Shown one piece after another: positions 33,955-42,762 of a stretch of 64,000 nt of DNA. The stretch is from an uncultured Flavobacteriaceae bacterium. Its GTDB lineage: Bacteria > Bacteroidota > Bacteroidia > Flavobacteriales > Flavobacteriaceae. Position 1 is the stretch's first letter; every line of letters begins with the position of its first letter. The stretch is taken from positions 434,001-498,000 of the forward strand of contig CANNBV010000003.1 in NCBI GenBank assembly GCA_947502975.1. The letters run 5' to 3'. A program made the position numbers and the translations under genes. The notes beneath the pieces were generated by a model. It did not search any database and was not told the origin of the DNA. It worked only from the letters and a program-made list of their open reading frames with translations.

Positions 33955-35247
33955 TTCCGTGTTTTTTGGAACTCTGTACAGGAGAACTATGCCAATCAAA
34001 AAGAAAACAAATAAAAATAGTATAGCAGATCGCATGGTATACAATTGATCGACAACTGCAAAAATTGACATACCTATCACTATACCAATTTTTTCTGCCA
34101 CGTCATAAAAACTAAAGTAAGACGTTGTGTCTTCGGTTTCAGGTAAAAATTTGGAATAGGTTGATCTTCCCAGTGACTGCACACCTCCCATTACAAACCC
34201 AACTATTGTTGCAGCGATATAAAACTGAACAGGTGTTTTCATAAAATAGGCGTAAAAACATAATCCCATCCAAATAAAATTGACAACAATTAAAGCTTTT
34301 ATATTACCATATTTCTCAGATAGTTTTGAGGTAAGAAATGCCCCTAAGACCGCTACAAGCTGAATAACCAAAATACTAATTATCAAACCTTGTGTTTTTT
34401 CATCATCATTAGTCCATAAAATTTCTTTTTCACCAAAATAAACCGCCATAAGCATTATGGTTTGCACCGCCATACTGAACACGAAAAACGCATTTAAATA
34501 ACGTTTCAACCTTAAATTATTTTTCAAATCATTCCAAACAGATTTTAATTCTTTAAAACCATTAAAAATTACATCTTTGGTTACTTTATGACCTTTTGAG
34601 CTACCCTTAGGTAGATGATAAAACGTATATTGACTAAATAGAATCCACCACAAACCAACAGTAACGAACGAGTATTTCATCATCTGTATCTTAGCCTCTC
34701 CATCGTCTTGCGTCATCACCATAACTAAGTTTGCGACAAGCAATAAAACACTGCCAAAATAACCCCAAGAAAATCCTTTAGCACTAATACTATCTTGCTG
34801 CTCGGGAAAAGCAATATCTGGTAAATAAGAATTATAAAACACCAAACTCCCCCAATAGCCCAGTAAACCCATAAAGTAAAATAATACACTAACGTGAATA
34901 TGGTCTCTATCAAACCAATATAAACCTATACATCCTAGTCCTCCCATGTAACAGAAAAACTTCATAAAATTCTTCTTATTCCCTACATAATCTGCTATAC
35001 CAGACAATAAAGGAGACAGAAAAGCGACCACTAAAAACGTAAATGCTGTAACAACAGAAATTAGAACCGTTTGCTTCATTTCAAAACCAAAAGCAGATAC
35101 TAATTCTTCTTTAGTGTCAAATAAACTGGAATAAAATATTGGAAAAATTGAAGACGCTATCGTTAAGGTATACACCGAATTTGCCCAATCATAAAATGCC
35201 CAGGCATTTAAAAGCTTTTTGCTTCCTTTTTGTAAAGGTTCTTTCAT
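33952..35247 (-). CDS. MFS transporter, UMF1/Atg22-like
   Basis: Protein of 431 residues with about 12 transmembrane helices. The N-terminus reads LLNAWAFYDWANSVYTLTIA, where AFYDWANS is the signature of the UMF1 branch (related to yeast Atg22) of the major facilitator superfamily. Other MFS landmarks are LSGIADYVGNKKNFMKF (loop 2-3) and the GRSTYSKFLPE motif in the second half. Atg22-like proteins release amino acids from vacuoles; bacterial substrates are not known. Just before its ATG lies a terminator hairpin whose U-tract runs to the start codon, which could attenuate read-through from the M48 gene. Confidence 0.9.
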   Translation of the reverse strand: MKEPLQKGSKKLLNAWAFYDWANSVYTLTIASSIFPIFYSSLFDTKEELVSAFGFEMKQTVLISVVTAFTFLVVAFLSPLLSGIADYVGNKKNFMKFFCYMGGLGCIGLYWFDRDHIHVSVLFYFMGLLGYWGSLVFYNSYLPDIAFPEQQDSISAKGFSWGYFGSVLLLVANLVMVMTQDDGEAKIQMMKYSFVTVGLWWILFSQYTFYHLPKGSSKGHKVTKDVIFNGFKELKSVWNDLKNNLRLKRYLNAFFVFSMAVQTIMLMAVYFGEKEILWTNDDEKTQGLIISILVIQLVAVLGAFLTSKLSEKYGNIKALIVVNFIWMGLCFYAYFMKTPVQFYIAATIVGFVMGGVQSLGRSTYSKFLPETEDTTSYFSFYDVAEKIGIVIGMSIFAVVDQLYTMRSAILFLFVFFLIGIVLLYRVPKNTE

Positions 35248-35276
35248 AAAAAAGTCACGCTTTTATTGCGTGACTT
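35248..35276 (-). terminator. Hairpin with U-tract directly before the MFS start codon
   Basis: On the minus strand: stem AAGTCACGC, loop AATAAAA, stem GCGTGACTT, then a T-tract that ends 1 bp before the ATG. It terminates transcription from the M48 protease gene at 35310, and it may attenuate or set the leader of the MFS gene. Confidence 0.85.
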
Positions 35277-35309
35277 CTAAAATAAACAAATATTTTGTTC
35301 TAAAGGTTA

Positions 35310-36128
35310 TTAATCTCTAAAGGTTGTAACACCAAACTTCCTTGCTTCCTTTTCTGCCAATGGTGCCCATTCCGTTAAGTTTTTAATTCTCGTATCATTT
35401 GATGGATGTGTGCTCATGAATTCTGGTGGTGCCTGCCCTCCACTTTGAGCTTTCATACGCTTCCATAATTCTGCAGCTTCATATGGATTATACCCTGCTA
35501 TTGCCATAAGATGTAACCCATAATTATCAGATTGAGTTTCATGGTTTCTGCTAAAAGGTAACATAACGCCTACTTGAGAACCAATTCCATAAGCTTGATT
35601 AAAAACAGCTCTGGTTTGTTCATCTTTAATTGCTACATTTCCAGCTACAGCTCCAAGCTGTTGTACTATACCAGCACTCATACGCTGTTGTCCGTGATTA
35701 GCAAGTGCGTGAGCTACTTCATGTCCCATTATAGCAGCTACTCCTGCTTCTGTCTTCGCTATGGGCAAAATACCGGTGTAGAAAACAATTTTTCCACCAG
35801 GCATACACCATGCGTTTACTGTTTTATCATCAACAAGGTTATATTCCCACTTATAATCTTTTAAATATCCTTGATGGCCATTGGCATTTAACCAACGTTC
35901 AGCAGCAACAGCTATTCGTTGCCCCACACGTTTTATCATTTCAGCATCTTTAGTACCAGTAACCACTTTGTTTTCATTTAAAAACTGGTCATATTGAGCA
36001 AATGCTGTTGGGAATAACTGAGAATTTGGCACTAATGCTATGGTTTTCTTTCCTGTAAAAGGATTTGTAGCACATGCTATTAATAGAAGTGCTACTCCAA
36101 ACCCTACTATAATTTTATGTTGTTTCAT
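35310..36128 (-). CDS. M48-family zinc metallopeptidase, lipoprotein
   Basis: Protein of 272 residues. The signal sequence with lipobox LIAC (Cys19, FGVALLLIACATNPFTG) anchors it to the membrane as a lipoprotein. HEVAHALANH (136-145) gives His136/His140 zinc ligands and catalytic Glu137; Glu197 in NHETQSDNYG is the third ligand with Asp201 nearby. The family includes BepA/LoiP-like proteases that degrade or mature outer-membrane proteins. Stop is separated from the MFS gene by a terminator, so it is its own unit. Confidence 0.92.
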   Translation of the reverse strand: MKQHKIIVGFGVALLLIACATNPFTGKKTIALVPNSQLFPTAFAQYDQFLNENKVVTGTKDAEMIKRVGQRIAVAAERWLNANGHQGYLKDYKWEYNLVDDKTVNAWCMPGGKIVFYTGILPIAKTEAGVAAIMGHEVAHALANHGQQRMSAGIVQQLGAVAGNVAIKDEQTRAVFNQAYGIGSQVGVMLPFSRNHETQSDNYGLHLMAIAGYNPYEAAELWKRMKAQSGGQAPPEFMSTHPSNDTRIKNLTEWAPLAEKEARKFGVTTFRD

Positions 36129-36276
36129 AATAATGTTAAATTTAGAGTTAAAAATACAAAATCAATACTTATATTAATTAAGACACATGTTATTTTTATA
36201 GGTCACTCATATTTATTTCGATATAATGGTTATGATTGATTATTTAAAACGACATAATAAAAAAACAAAATCCGTC

Positions 36277-36762
36277 ATGAATAAATTCTTAACTTTAATT
36301 GTATTTGCGCTAATTTTTAGTTGCAATTCTAACGCTCAAAAAGAAGCAAAAGCTACTGAAAACAAGACTTATGAAGTCACTAAAACTGATGAAGAATGGA
36401 AAGAGCAATTATCTGATATGGAATATTACGTTTTGAGAAAAGCTGGTACTGAGCGTTCTTTTTCTAGTCCTTTGAACAAAAATTACGAAGAGGGCGTTTA
36501 TCATTGCAAAGGCTGTGACACTCCTCTATTTAAAAGTAAGGATAAATTTGATTCTGGTACAGGATGGCCTAGTTTTGATAGAGAAATAAAAGGTAATGTT
36601 GACTATTCTACCGACTATAATTTAGGTTATGCAAGAACTGAGGAACATTGTGCAACTTGTGGCGGACATTTAGGCCACATATTTAATGATGGCCCTAGAG
36701 ATACTACAGGAAAAAGACATTGTATTAATGGCGTCGCTTTAAAATTTGTTCCAAAGGAATAA
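36277..36762 (+). CDS. msrB: Peptide-methionine (R)-S-oxide reductase, lipoprotein-type
   Basis: About 161 residues starting at the ATG at 36277, which gives a signal peptide ending LIFSC (FLTLIVFALIFSCNSNAQ). An in-frame ATG at 36226 would add 17 polar residues and bury the signal. MsrB features: zinc site cysteines CKGC and CATC, the SGTGWPSF segment, HLGHIFNDGP and the catalytic Cys in RHCINGVALKF. It reduces oxidised methionine (R form) in exported proteins. The next gene starts about 17 bp downstream and may share the transcript. Confidence 0.95.
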   Translation: MNKFLTLIVFALIFSCNSNAQKEAKATENKTYEVTKTDEEWKEQLSDMEYYVLRKAGTERSFSSPLNKNYEEGVYHCKGCDTPLFKSKDKFDSGTGWPSFDREIKGNVDYSTDYNLGYARTEEHCATCGGHLGHIFNDGPRDTTGKRHCINGVALKFVPKE

Positions 36763-36778
36763 TTTGTACTTTTAAAGT

Positions 36779-37330
36779 ATGGAAAGTTACTTAACAAGTG
36801 TTATCAAACAGTTTGAATATTACAAATCTTTAGGTGATAGAACTATTGCCAATTTTACTTTTGAAGAATTACAAAAAGAATTTGTAAAAGACTCTAATTC
36901 TATATCTATTATTGTGAAACATATGGTTGGCAATATGTTAAGTAGGTGGACAAATTTTTTAACCGAAGATGGTGAAAAAGAATGGAGACATCGTGATTTA
37001 GAATTTGAAGACACTTATACTTCAAAAGGCACATTAATTAAACATTGGAATGAGGGGTGGCAATGCTTGTTTGATGCTATTACTCCCCTTTCTGAAGATG
37101 ATTTAGAGCGCATTATTTACATTAGAAATCAAGGTCACACGGTTACTGAGGCTATCAATAGACAATTAGCGCATTATTCTTACCATGTTGGACAAATTGT
37201 GTTTTTAGGCAAGCTACTGAAAGATGGCAACTGGATATCTTTATCTATTCCGAAAGGAGATTCTTCTAAATACAATAAAGATAAATTTAGTAAAGAAAAA
37301 GGTAGACGTCATTTTACTGATGACCTATAA
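36779..37330 (+). CDS. DUF1572 / DinB-like protein
   Basis: Soluble protein of 183 residues, helical throughout (DinB-like four-helix bundle). Landmarks are LTSVIKQFEYYKSLGDRTIA at the start, SISIIVKHMVGNMLSRWTNF with the first His of a potential metal site, and QLAHYSYHVGQIVFLGKLLK, where AHYSYHVGQ supplies two more His. This three-His arrangement is typical for DinB-superfamily metal sites, and DUF1572 is the likely family. Reaction unknown. Probably cotranscribed with msrB. Confidence 0.88.
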   Translation: MESYLTSVIKQFEYYKSLGDRTIANFTFEELQKEFVKDSNSISIIVKHMVGNMLSRWTNFLTEDGEKEWRHRDLEFEDTYTSKGTLIKHWNEGWQCLFDAITPLSEDDLERIIYIRNQGHTVTEAINRQLAHYSYHVGQIVFLGKLLKDGNWISLSIPKGDSSKYNKDKFSKEKGRRHFTDDL

Positions 37331-37416
37331 TCAATAGACATTAGCTGCGCATAGTTTTCACTAAATGACACTGGAAAGGTTTTAAGGATGTAACAAGCTA
37401 AAATCTTAATTAGCAA

Positions 37417-37512
37417 GTATGCCCTGCGAGAGGGATTGAGGCATTTGTTGAAGCTCCTCACAGAGAGCGACTGCCGAAAGCCCGTTTGCCATTTTTCTTG
37501 GCAACTCGCCCA
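37417..37512 (+). repeat. Dispersed palindromic repeat, GGGATTG...AAGCCCG family (copy 2)
   Basis: In the 186-bp gap between the convergent DUF1572 and NDH-2 genes. It contains GAGGGATTGAGGCATTTGTT, then GCCGAAAGCCCGTTTGCCAT, and ends GGCAACTCGCCC. The inner arms TTGCCA and TGGCAA, plus GAAGCTCCTC with an AGCGA region, give a palindromic centre. It shares the GGGATTG start and GAAAGCCCG end with copies at 10373 and 46261. No gene; a 65-codon frame here is an accident of the repeat. Confidence 0.7.
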
Positions 37513-37516
37513 AATA

Positions 37517-38800
37517 CTAATCTTTGTGTATACTTTTAAAAGGCCGAATAATCAATCTGGCTTCACGATCGAAACGTACGTAGTTATAAACCCAATTCAC
37601 AAAAACCACCATACGGTTTCTGAAGCCTATTAAGAAAAATAGGTGTACAAACATCCAAACATACCAAGCAAAAACACCTTGAAACTTCCATCGTTTTAAA
37701 TCTACAACTGCCTTGTTTCTGCCGATAGTGGCCATAGAACCTTTATCTGTATAAGAAAAAGATTTTAGAGGTTTCTCTTCAATAAGACGAAGGAGATTAT
37801 CACCAAGTTGATCTCCTTGTTGAATAGCAGGTTGCGCCATCATTGGCAAACCATGCGGGTGGTCTTCTGTTGCCATACACGCTATGTCTCCAATAGCAAA
37901 AATATGCTCGAAGTTTTTTATTTGGTTGTATTGATTGACTATGATTCTATTACCGCGAGTCACGAAATCTTCAGAATCTAGTCCTTTTATTGTAGCACCT
38001 TTTACTCCAGCTGCCCAAACCACTGTAGCGGTTTCAAAAGTTAAATCGGTATCTGTGGTAACTATTTTTCCATCGTAATTGGTAACACGAACATTTTTCC
38101 AAATATTAACACCCAATTTTTCTAGAAAATCTTCAGCTTTCTTTGAAGCATTTTCACTCATACCTTTTAAAATACAATCACCGGCCTGAATGATGTGTAT
38201 TTGTGCTAAACGCGTATCTAAATCTGGATAATCTTTAGGTAGAATGCCCTTTTTAATTTCTGCTAAAGCACCAGCGAGCTCCACTCCTGTTGGCCCTCCT
38301 CCTACTATAACAAAATTCATAAGCGCATTACGCTCGTTTAAATCTGAGGTCAACAACGCATCCTCAAAATTTTCTAATATTAAACTCCTAAGGTTTAAAG
38401 ATTGTGGTATGGTTTTCATGGCCATACTGTGTTTTTCAATCTCCGAATTTCCAAAAAAGTTTGTTTTAGATCCAGAGGCTACAACCAAATAATCGAACTT
38501 TAAGTGACCAATATTTGTCTTTACCTCATTTTCTTTTGTATCTATTTCTTCAACAGAGGCTAACCTAAAATAAAAATTAGGAAAATCTTTTAATATTTTT
38601 CGAATGGGATATGCAATAGAATCTGGCTCTAAACCACCTGTAGATACCTGATATAAAAGCGGTTGAAATGTATGATAATTATGTTTGTCTAAAAGTACTA
38701 CCTGAACTTCTTGTTTTGATAATTTTCTGGCTAAGGCTATGCCCGCAAAACCACCGCCTATAATTACAACTCGCGGAAAACTTGTTCTAGGTATGTTCAT
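37517..38800 (-). CDS. ndh: Type II NADH:quinone oxidoreductase (NDH-2)
   Basis: FAD enzyme of 427 residues. The FAD-binding motif VVIIGGGFAGIALARKL is at the N-terminus and the NADH-binding motif FVIVGGGPTGVELAGALAE near 165-185. HIFAIGDIACM is the second FAD motif. Two C-terminal hydrophobic stretches (FAWYVWMFVHLFFLIG and VVFVNWVYNYVRF) anchor it to the membrane. It transfers electrons from NADH to quinone without pumping protons. It converges on the DUF1572 gene across a dispersed repeat. Confidence 0.93.
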   Translation of the reverse strand: MNIPRTSFPRVVIIGGGFAGIALARKLSKQEVQVVLLDKHNYHTFQPLLYQVSTGGLEPDSIAYPIRKILKDFPNFYFRLASVEEIDTKENEVKTNIGHLKFDYLVVASGSKTNFFGNSEIEKHSMAMKTIPQSLNLRSLILENFEDALLTSDLNERNALMNFVIVGGGPTGVELAGALAEIKKGILPKDYPDLDTRLAQIHIIQAGDCILKGMSENASKKAEDFLEKLGVNIWKNVRVTNYDGKIVTTDTDLTFETATVVWAAGVKGATIKGLDSEDFVTRGNRIIVNQYNQIKNFEHIFAIGDIACMATEDHPHGLPMMAQPAIQQGDQLGDNLLRLIEEKPLKSFSYTDKGSMATIGRNKAVVDLKRWKFQGVFAWYVWMFVHLFFLIGFRNRMVVFVNWVYNYVRFDREARLIIRPFKSIHKD

Positions 38801-38878
38801 ATCATAAAAATTCCACGCAAAGGTAGCAAAAGTTACAAATTAGTAACGCTGTAAATTCATTATTAAAAGTTGATTTTG

Positions 38879-38886
38879 TAAATTTG
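38879..38886 (+). promoter_or_regulatory. Bacteroidota -7 promoter element for lipoamide dehydrogenase
   Basis: TAAATTTG (then C) matches TAnnTTTG, 18 bp before the ATG at 38905. A second weak match (TAAATTTTG) lies at 38892-38900, which would be almost leaderless. Confidence 0.5.
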
Positions 38887-38904
38887 CAGCCTAAATTTTG
38901 ACAC

Positions 38905-40281
38905 ATGAGTAAATACGATATTATAGTTCTTGGAAGTGGTCCTGGTGGTTATGTTACAGCTATTAGAGCATCACAGTTAGGTTTTAAAACCGCAATTGTT
39001 GAAAAGGAAAACCTTGGAGGTGTTTGTTTAAACTGGGGTTGTATTCCAACAAAAGCGTTATTGAAATCTGCTCAAGTGTTTGAATACCTGAAACATGCAG
39101 AAGATTACGGTTTAAAAGTAAAAGATGCGGAGCACGATTTTGATGCTGTTGTAAAACGTAGCCGAGGTGTTGCTGATGGCATGAGTAAAGGTGTTCAGTT
39201 TTTAATGAAGAAAAATAAAATTGACGTTATTGAAGGGTATGGCAAACTTAAACCTGGTAAAAAAATTGACGTTGACGGAACTGAATATAGTGCAGACAAC
39301 ATAATTATTGCTACTGGTGCACGCTCTCGTGAGTTACCTAGCTTACCACAAGACGGTGAGAAAGTTATTGGTTACAGACAAGCCATGACTTTAGATAAGC
39401 AACCAAAGAAAATGATAGTGGTTGGTTCTGGAGCTATTGGGGTTGAGTTTGCGTATTTCTATAACTCTATGGGAACTGAAGTTACTATTGTAGAATATTT
39501 ACCAAATATTGTTCCTGTTGAAGACGAAGAGGTATCTAAACAATTAGAGCGTTCTTTTAAGAAAAATGGTATAAAGATTAAAACTTCTGCCGAAGTAACT
39601 TCTGTTGACACCTCTGGTAAAGGCGTAAAGGCTACAGTGAAGACTAAAAAAGGAGAAGAAGTTTTAGAAGCTGATATTATTTTATCTGCTGTAGGTATAA
39701 AAACTAATATTGAAAATATTGGTTTAGAAGATGTAGGTATCGTAGTAGATAGAGATAAGATTTTGGTAAATGATTTTTACCAAACTAATATTCCAGGATA
39801 CTATGCCATTGGTGATGTTACACCTGGACAAGCATTAGCGCACGTTGCATCTGCTGAAGGTATTTTGTGTGTTGAAAAATTAGCTGGACACCACGTAGAG
39901 CCAATTGACTATGGAAATATTCCAGGATGTACTTATTGCTCTCCTGAAATTGCTAGTGTTGGTTTAACTGAAAAACAAGCTAAAGAAAAAGGTATTGATA
40001 TAAAAGTTGGAAAGTTCCCATTCTCTGCCTCTGGTAAAGCAAGTGCAGGAGGAAACAAAGAAGGTTTTGTAAAGGTAATTTTTGATGCCAAATACGGAGA
40101 GTGGTTAGGTTGCCATATGATTGGTGCTGGAGTAACAGATATGATTGCCGAAGCTGTTTTGGGAAGAAAGCTTGAAACTACTGGCCATGAGGTATTAAAA
40201 GCAATACACCCTCACCCAACAATGAGTGAAGCAGTTATGGAAGCCGTTGCTGCTGCTTATGATGAGGTGATTCATATATAA
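38905..40281 (+). CDS. lpdA: Dihydrolipoyl dehydrogenase
   Basis: Flavoprotein disulfide reductase of 458 residues. FAD binding: IVLGSGPGGYVTAIRASQLG. The redox disulfide is Cys41/Cys46 in GGVCLNWGCIPTK. NAD binding: VVGSGAIGVEFAYFYNSMG. The second FAD motif is YYAIGDVTPGQALAH. The C-terminal active-site base is the His in AIHPHPTMSEAVMEA. It reoxidises lipoyl groups of pyruvate, 2-oxoglutarate and glycine-cleavage complexes. It stands alone; E1 and E2 genes are elsewhere. Length and motifs are normal for the family. Confidence 0.96.
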   Translation: MSKYDIIVLGSGPGGYVTAIRASQLGFKTAIVEKENLGGVCLNWGCIPTKALLKSAQVFEYLKHAEDYGLKVKDAEHDFDAVVKRSRGVADGMSKGVQFLMKKNKIDVIEGYGKLKPGKKIDVDGTEYSADNIIIATGARSRELPSLPQDGEKVIGYRQAMTLDKQPKKMIVVGSGAIGVEFAYFYNSMGTEVTIVEYLPNIVPVEDEEVSKQLERSFKKNGIKIKTSAEVTSVDTSGKGVKATVKTKKGEEVLEADIILSAVGIKTNIENIGLEDVGIVVDRDKILVNDFYQTNIPGYYAIGDVTPGQALAHVASAEGILCVEKLAGHHVEPIDYGNIPGCTYCSPEIASVGLTEKQAKEKGIDIKVGKFPFSASGKASAGGNKEGFVKVIFDAKYGEWLGCHMIGAGVTDMIAEAVLGRKLETTGHEVLKAIHPHPTMSEAVMEAVAAAYDEVIHI

Positions 40282-40340
40282 TAAACTCATTCAAGTTTCT
40301 TTCTTAGAGATAAAAACTTGCATTGAAACAAACAAATTTA

Positions 40341-40376
40341 AAAGTGCGATTCATAGTTTAGAATCGCATTTTTTAT
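40341..40376. terminator. Rho-independent terminator after lpdA
   Basis: Stem AAAGTGCGATTC (40341-40352) with GAATCGCATTTT (40361-40372), T-tract after. The next, convergent gene ends at 40377, so it probably serves both directions. Confidence 0.9.
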
Positions 40377-40925
40377 TTAAAATTTATAACCTATACCAAT
40401 ACTAATTCTATTATCCCTAAAGTTGTTAATAGATCTTTCTCCATCAAAACCATGTCTGAAGCGTGCATCAAAAAATAAGCTTTTATTAATATCATATTCT
40501 ACACCTAAAATACCGTTCCACTTTTTTAATCCTAAAACATCTGTTTCTAATGATGCTGATAAAACTTGTGTTCCTGTATATATTGCAACCTTTTTATTGA
40601 AATTATACTTTAGTAATACAGGCACTGTTAAATAAAGCTCCTTTATGGATTCGGTAAATCCACTATTAAAAAGTCTTTCTCTTTTTTCTGACCTTAAATT
40701 CAATTCTAATTGCAAACTCCAATTGTCATTAAATTTGAAATCGGAAAAAAAGCCTAAATAAGGTAAACTGAGCGTATAATTTAAATCACTGTTATTAGCT
40801 TGAAATTCAAAACCTGTACGCAAACCAAAAGTTGTGGTTTTGGCTTTTAATTCTTCATCTACTGTTTGAGCTTGTATACAAATTGCATTAATAAGACATG
40901 CAAATAATAAAATAGTTTTTCTCAT
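40377..40925 (-). CDS. Outer-membrane beta-barrel protein
   Basis: Protein of 182 residues with a signal peptide (KTILLFACLINAICIQAQ). The mature part alternates amphipathic strands (SLPYLGFFSDFKFNDNWSLQ, YLTVPVLLKYNFNKKVAIYT, GILGVEYDINKSLFFDARF) and ends with RISIGIGYKF, the aromatic terminus typical of barrels. About eight strands, OmpA/OmpX-like in size. Function unknown; it shows the porin-family fold only. The gene two places to the left in transcription order (41050) is a similar barrel. Confidence 0.82.
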   Translation of the reverse strand: MRKTILLFACLINAICIQAQTVDEELKAKTTTFGLRTGFEFQANNSDLNYTLSLPYLGFFSDFKFNDNWSLQLELNLRSEKRERLFNSGFTESIKELYLTVPVLLKYNFNKKVAIYTGTQVLSASLETDVLGLKKWNGILGVEYDINKSLFFDARFRHGFDGERSINNFRDNRISIGIGYKF

Positions 40926-41049
40926 AATTTTGGTTTGTTAATTAGTGCACCAAAACTATCACAGGCATGCGTTAATAAATCATAAGTCAATCATAAACAA
41001 AACACAATAGTGTGTTAATTATTTCTCAAAAAAGTAAAGGTTTTGTTAA

Positions 41050-41535
41050 TTAGAATTTCACACCTAAACCAACGAAGAGTCCATTAGGCGTAATCTCTTG
41101 AAATCCCAAAGTGTATTTTATATGAATATCTATACTTGAAGTTACATTATATGCTGTAGAAATATCGCCACGTATTTTGAATTTGTTAGTGAAAAAATCA
41201 AAAAAATAATTCAAACTCGGACCAACTAAAATATCGATGTAATTACCAACATTATACTTCACATAAATTGGCGCGTTGATGAAATTAAAGTCATTTAATA
41301 CTATATACAACAGTTCTGGTTGAATTGAAAAACCCTCTTCAATATTAAAATCAGTAAAAAGTCCGCCATAAAAACCAGTAGCAGTTTCTGGTTTAGTTCC
41401 AAAATTTTCTTGAGCAATCTTAAAGAAAGTAAGATTAAGACCTCCTTTAACACCAATTCTAGTTTCTGTTTGTGCTTTTACTAGATTCGAATTAAATATC
41501 GAAACAAAAATTAAAAGCGAAACTATCGTTTTCAT
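41050..41535 (-). CDS. Small outer-membrane beta-barrel protein
   Basis: Protein of 161 residues with a signal peptide (KTIVSLLIFVSIFNSNLVKA). The start of the mature part, RIGVKGGLNLTFFKI, is typical of outer-membrane porin-family barrels, and the chain ends NGLFVGLGVKF with a terminal Phe. Predicted strands include GFYGGLFTDFNIEEGFSIQP and YIDILVGPSLNYFFDFF. It lies 11 bp downstream of aroQ and may be cotranscribed with it. Function unknown. Confidence 0.8.
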   Translation of the reverse strand: MKTIVSLLIFVSIFNSNLVKAQTETRIGVKGGLNLTFFKIAQENFGTKPETATGFYGGLFTDFNIEEGFSIQPELLYIVLNDFNFINAPIYVKYNVGNYIDILVGPSLNYFFDFFTNKFKIRGDISTAYNVTSSIDIHIKYTLGFQEITPNGLFVGLGVKF

Positions 41536-41546
41536 CTTTTTAAATA

Positions 41547-41966
41547 CTAGTCTAAAAAGCTTTGTATAGCCAACTCATAACTTTGCAAACCAAATCCAAG
41601 AATAACCCCCTTGGCATTTGGTGAAATATAAGATTGATGTCTAAACTCTTCTCGACCAAACGTGTTTGAAATATGTACTTCAATTACTGGTGTTTCTATT
41701 GCTTTTATAGCATCACCCAAACCAACAGAAGTATGTGTGTATGCAGCTGCATTTAAAATGATACCATCATAACTAAACCCAACTTCGTGCAATTTATCTA
41801 TAAGCTCTCCCTCTATATTAGATTGAAAGTAATCTAAATCTACATTAGGATACTTTTCTTTTACTTCGTCCATAAACTCTGTAAAAGTTAAACTTCCATA
41901 AATATTTGGCTCTCGTTTTCCTAATAAATTAAGGTTTGGCCCATTAATGATGATTAGTTTTTTCAT
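41547..41966 (-). CDS. aroQ: Type II 3-dehydroquinate dehydratase
   Basis: About 139 residues starting at the ATG at 41966 (MKKLIIINGPNLNLLGKREP); a TTG six codons upstream is not needed. Type II family motifs: GPNLNLLGKREPNIYG with the catalytic Arg, a mobile loop, NAAAYTHTSVGLGDAI, and EVHISNTFGREEFRHQSY with the catalytic His. It catalyses the third step of the shikimate pathway as a dodecamer. The next shikimate genes are elsewhere. Function is firm. Confidence 0.96.
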   Translation of the reverse strand: MKKLIIINGPNLNLLGKREPNIYGSLTFTEFMDEVKEKYPNVDLDYFQSNIEGELIDKLHEVGFSYDGIILNAAAYTHTSVGLGDAIKAIETPVIEVHISNTFGREEFRHQSYISPNAKGVILGFGLQSYELAIQSFLD

Positions 41967-41996
41967 GATGCTAAATATATTCAAAATTTAGGCATA

Positions 41997-42029
41997 AAAA
42001 AAGGAGCTAAAAAATTAGCTCCTTTTTTT
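41997..42029. terminator. Rho-independent terminator between barrel gene and aroQ
   Basis: Stem AAAAAAGGAGCTA (41997-42009) with TAGCTCCTTTTTTT (42016-42029). It ends the leftward transcript of the barrel gene at 42046. A-tracts on both strands make it usable in either direction. Confidence 0.9.
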
Positions 42030-42045
42030 ATACTTTAATTATGAT

Positions 42046-42543
42046 TTAGAAGTTAAACCCTAAAGATAATCCCAGTCTTGCACCGATACCATCAAATCCA
42101 AAATCGAATGTTGGATCGTCTGCATCTATACTATAGTAAGCAGGGCCACCATAAAGATCTAATGTTATTGGATTCCAGTTCCATTGATATCCAATAACTC
42201 CACCAGCAGCAAATGAAGACACGCTAAGGTCATTACCGCTAGCAGAAGAATAACTTGCAACTGGTCCAGCAAACCATCCTTCTAAAACATCTTTTGAATC
42301 TTGAAAATAAAATCTATATTGTAATCCTACTCCAAAACCATTATAATCAATAATACCTGAGTTAAATGAAGAATAGGCCAAATCCAATTGCACAGATTGA
42401 CTATCATTTACAGCTCTTTCATAGCCAACTTCAAAAGAACCAACAATTAAAGCCAATGGGTTAAACTTAACTATGTTTTCTTGAGCTTTCACATTGCTAA
42501 TTCCTAATACTGCAATTGCAGCGCATAATAAAAATTTTTTCAT
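42046..42543 (-). CDS. Outer-membrane beta-barrel protein
   Basis: Protein of 165 residues with a signal peptide (KKFLLCAAIAVLGISNVKAQ). The barrel has pairs of strands such as VGSFEVGYERAVNDSQSVQL and YWFAGPVASYSS-like turns, and terminates in GARLGLSLGFNF, a classical C-terminal outer-membrane signature. Acidic loops (DADDPTFDFGF) are exposed. No substrate can be inferred. Transcribed alone, with a terminator behind it and a 219-bp AT-rich gap before xerD. Confidence 0.82.
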   Translation of the reverse strand: MKKFLLCAAIAVLGISNVKAQENIVKFNPLALIVGSFEVGYERAVNDSQSVQLDLAYSSFNSGIIDYNGFGVGLQYRFYFQDSKDVLEGWFAGPVASYSSASGNDLSVSSFAAGGVIGYQWNWNPITLDLYGGPAYYSIDADDPTFDFGFDGIGARLGLSLGFNF

Positions 42544-42762
42544 CTTATAAAATGTTTAAGTTTTTGTTGAGACAAATAAAATCCAATTTTTGTTTATAAA
42601 AAAGAAAAATCTTGTTAATTATTCATTTTATCGAATAAATATGACTTTTATCATGTTTTAAAAATATATTTATAAGGTATTTCTTCGTATTATTAAACTA
42701 TTCTGTAAACACTTTATTAAAAAATTAAATTGTAATCTTAACTTATTCTATACTTTTACACT

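Noticed and set aside
37436-37633. 65-codon plus-strand ORF
   Set aside because: Starts inside the GGGATTG-family repeat and overlaps the NDH-2 gene end on the other strand.
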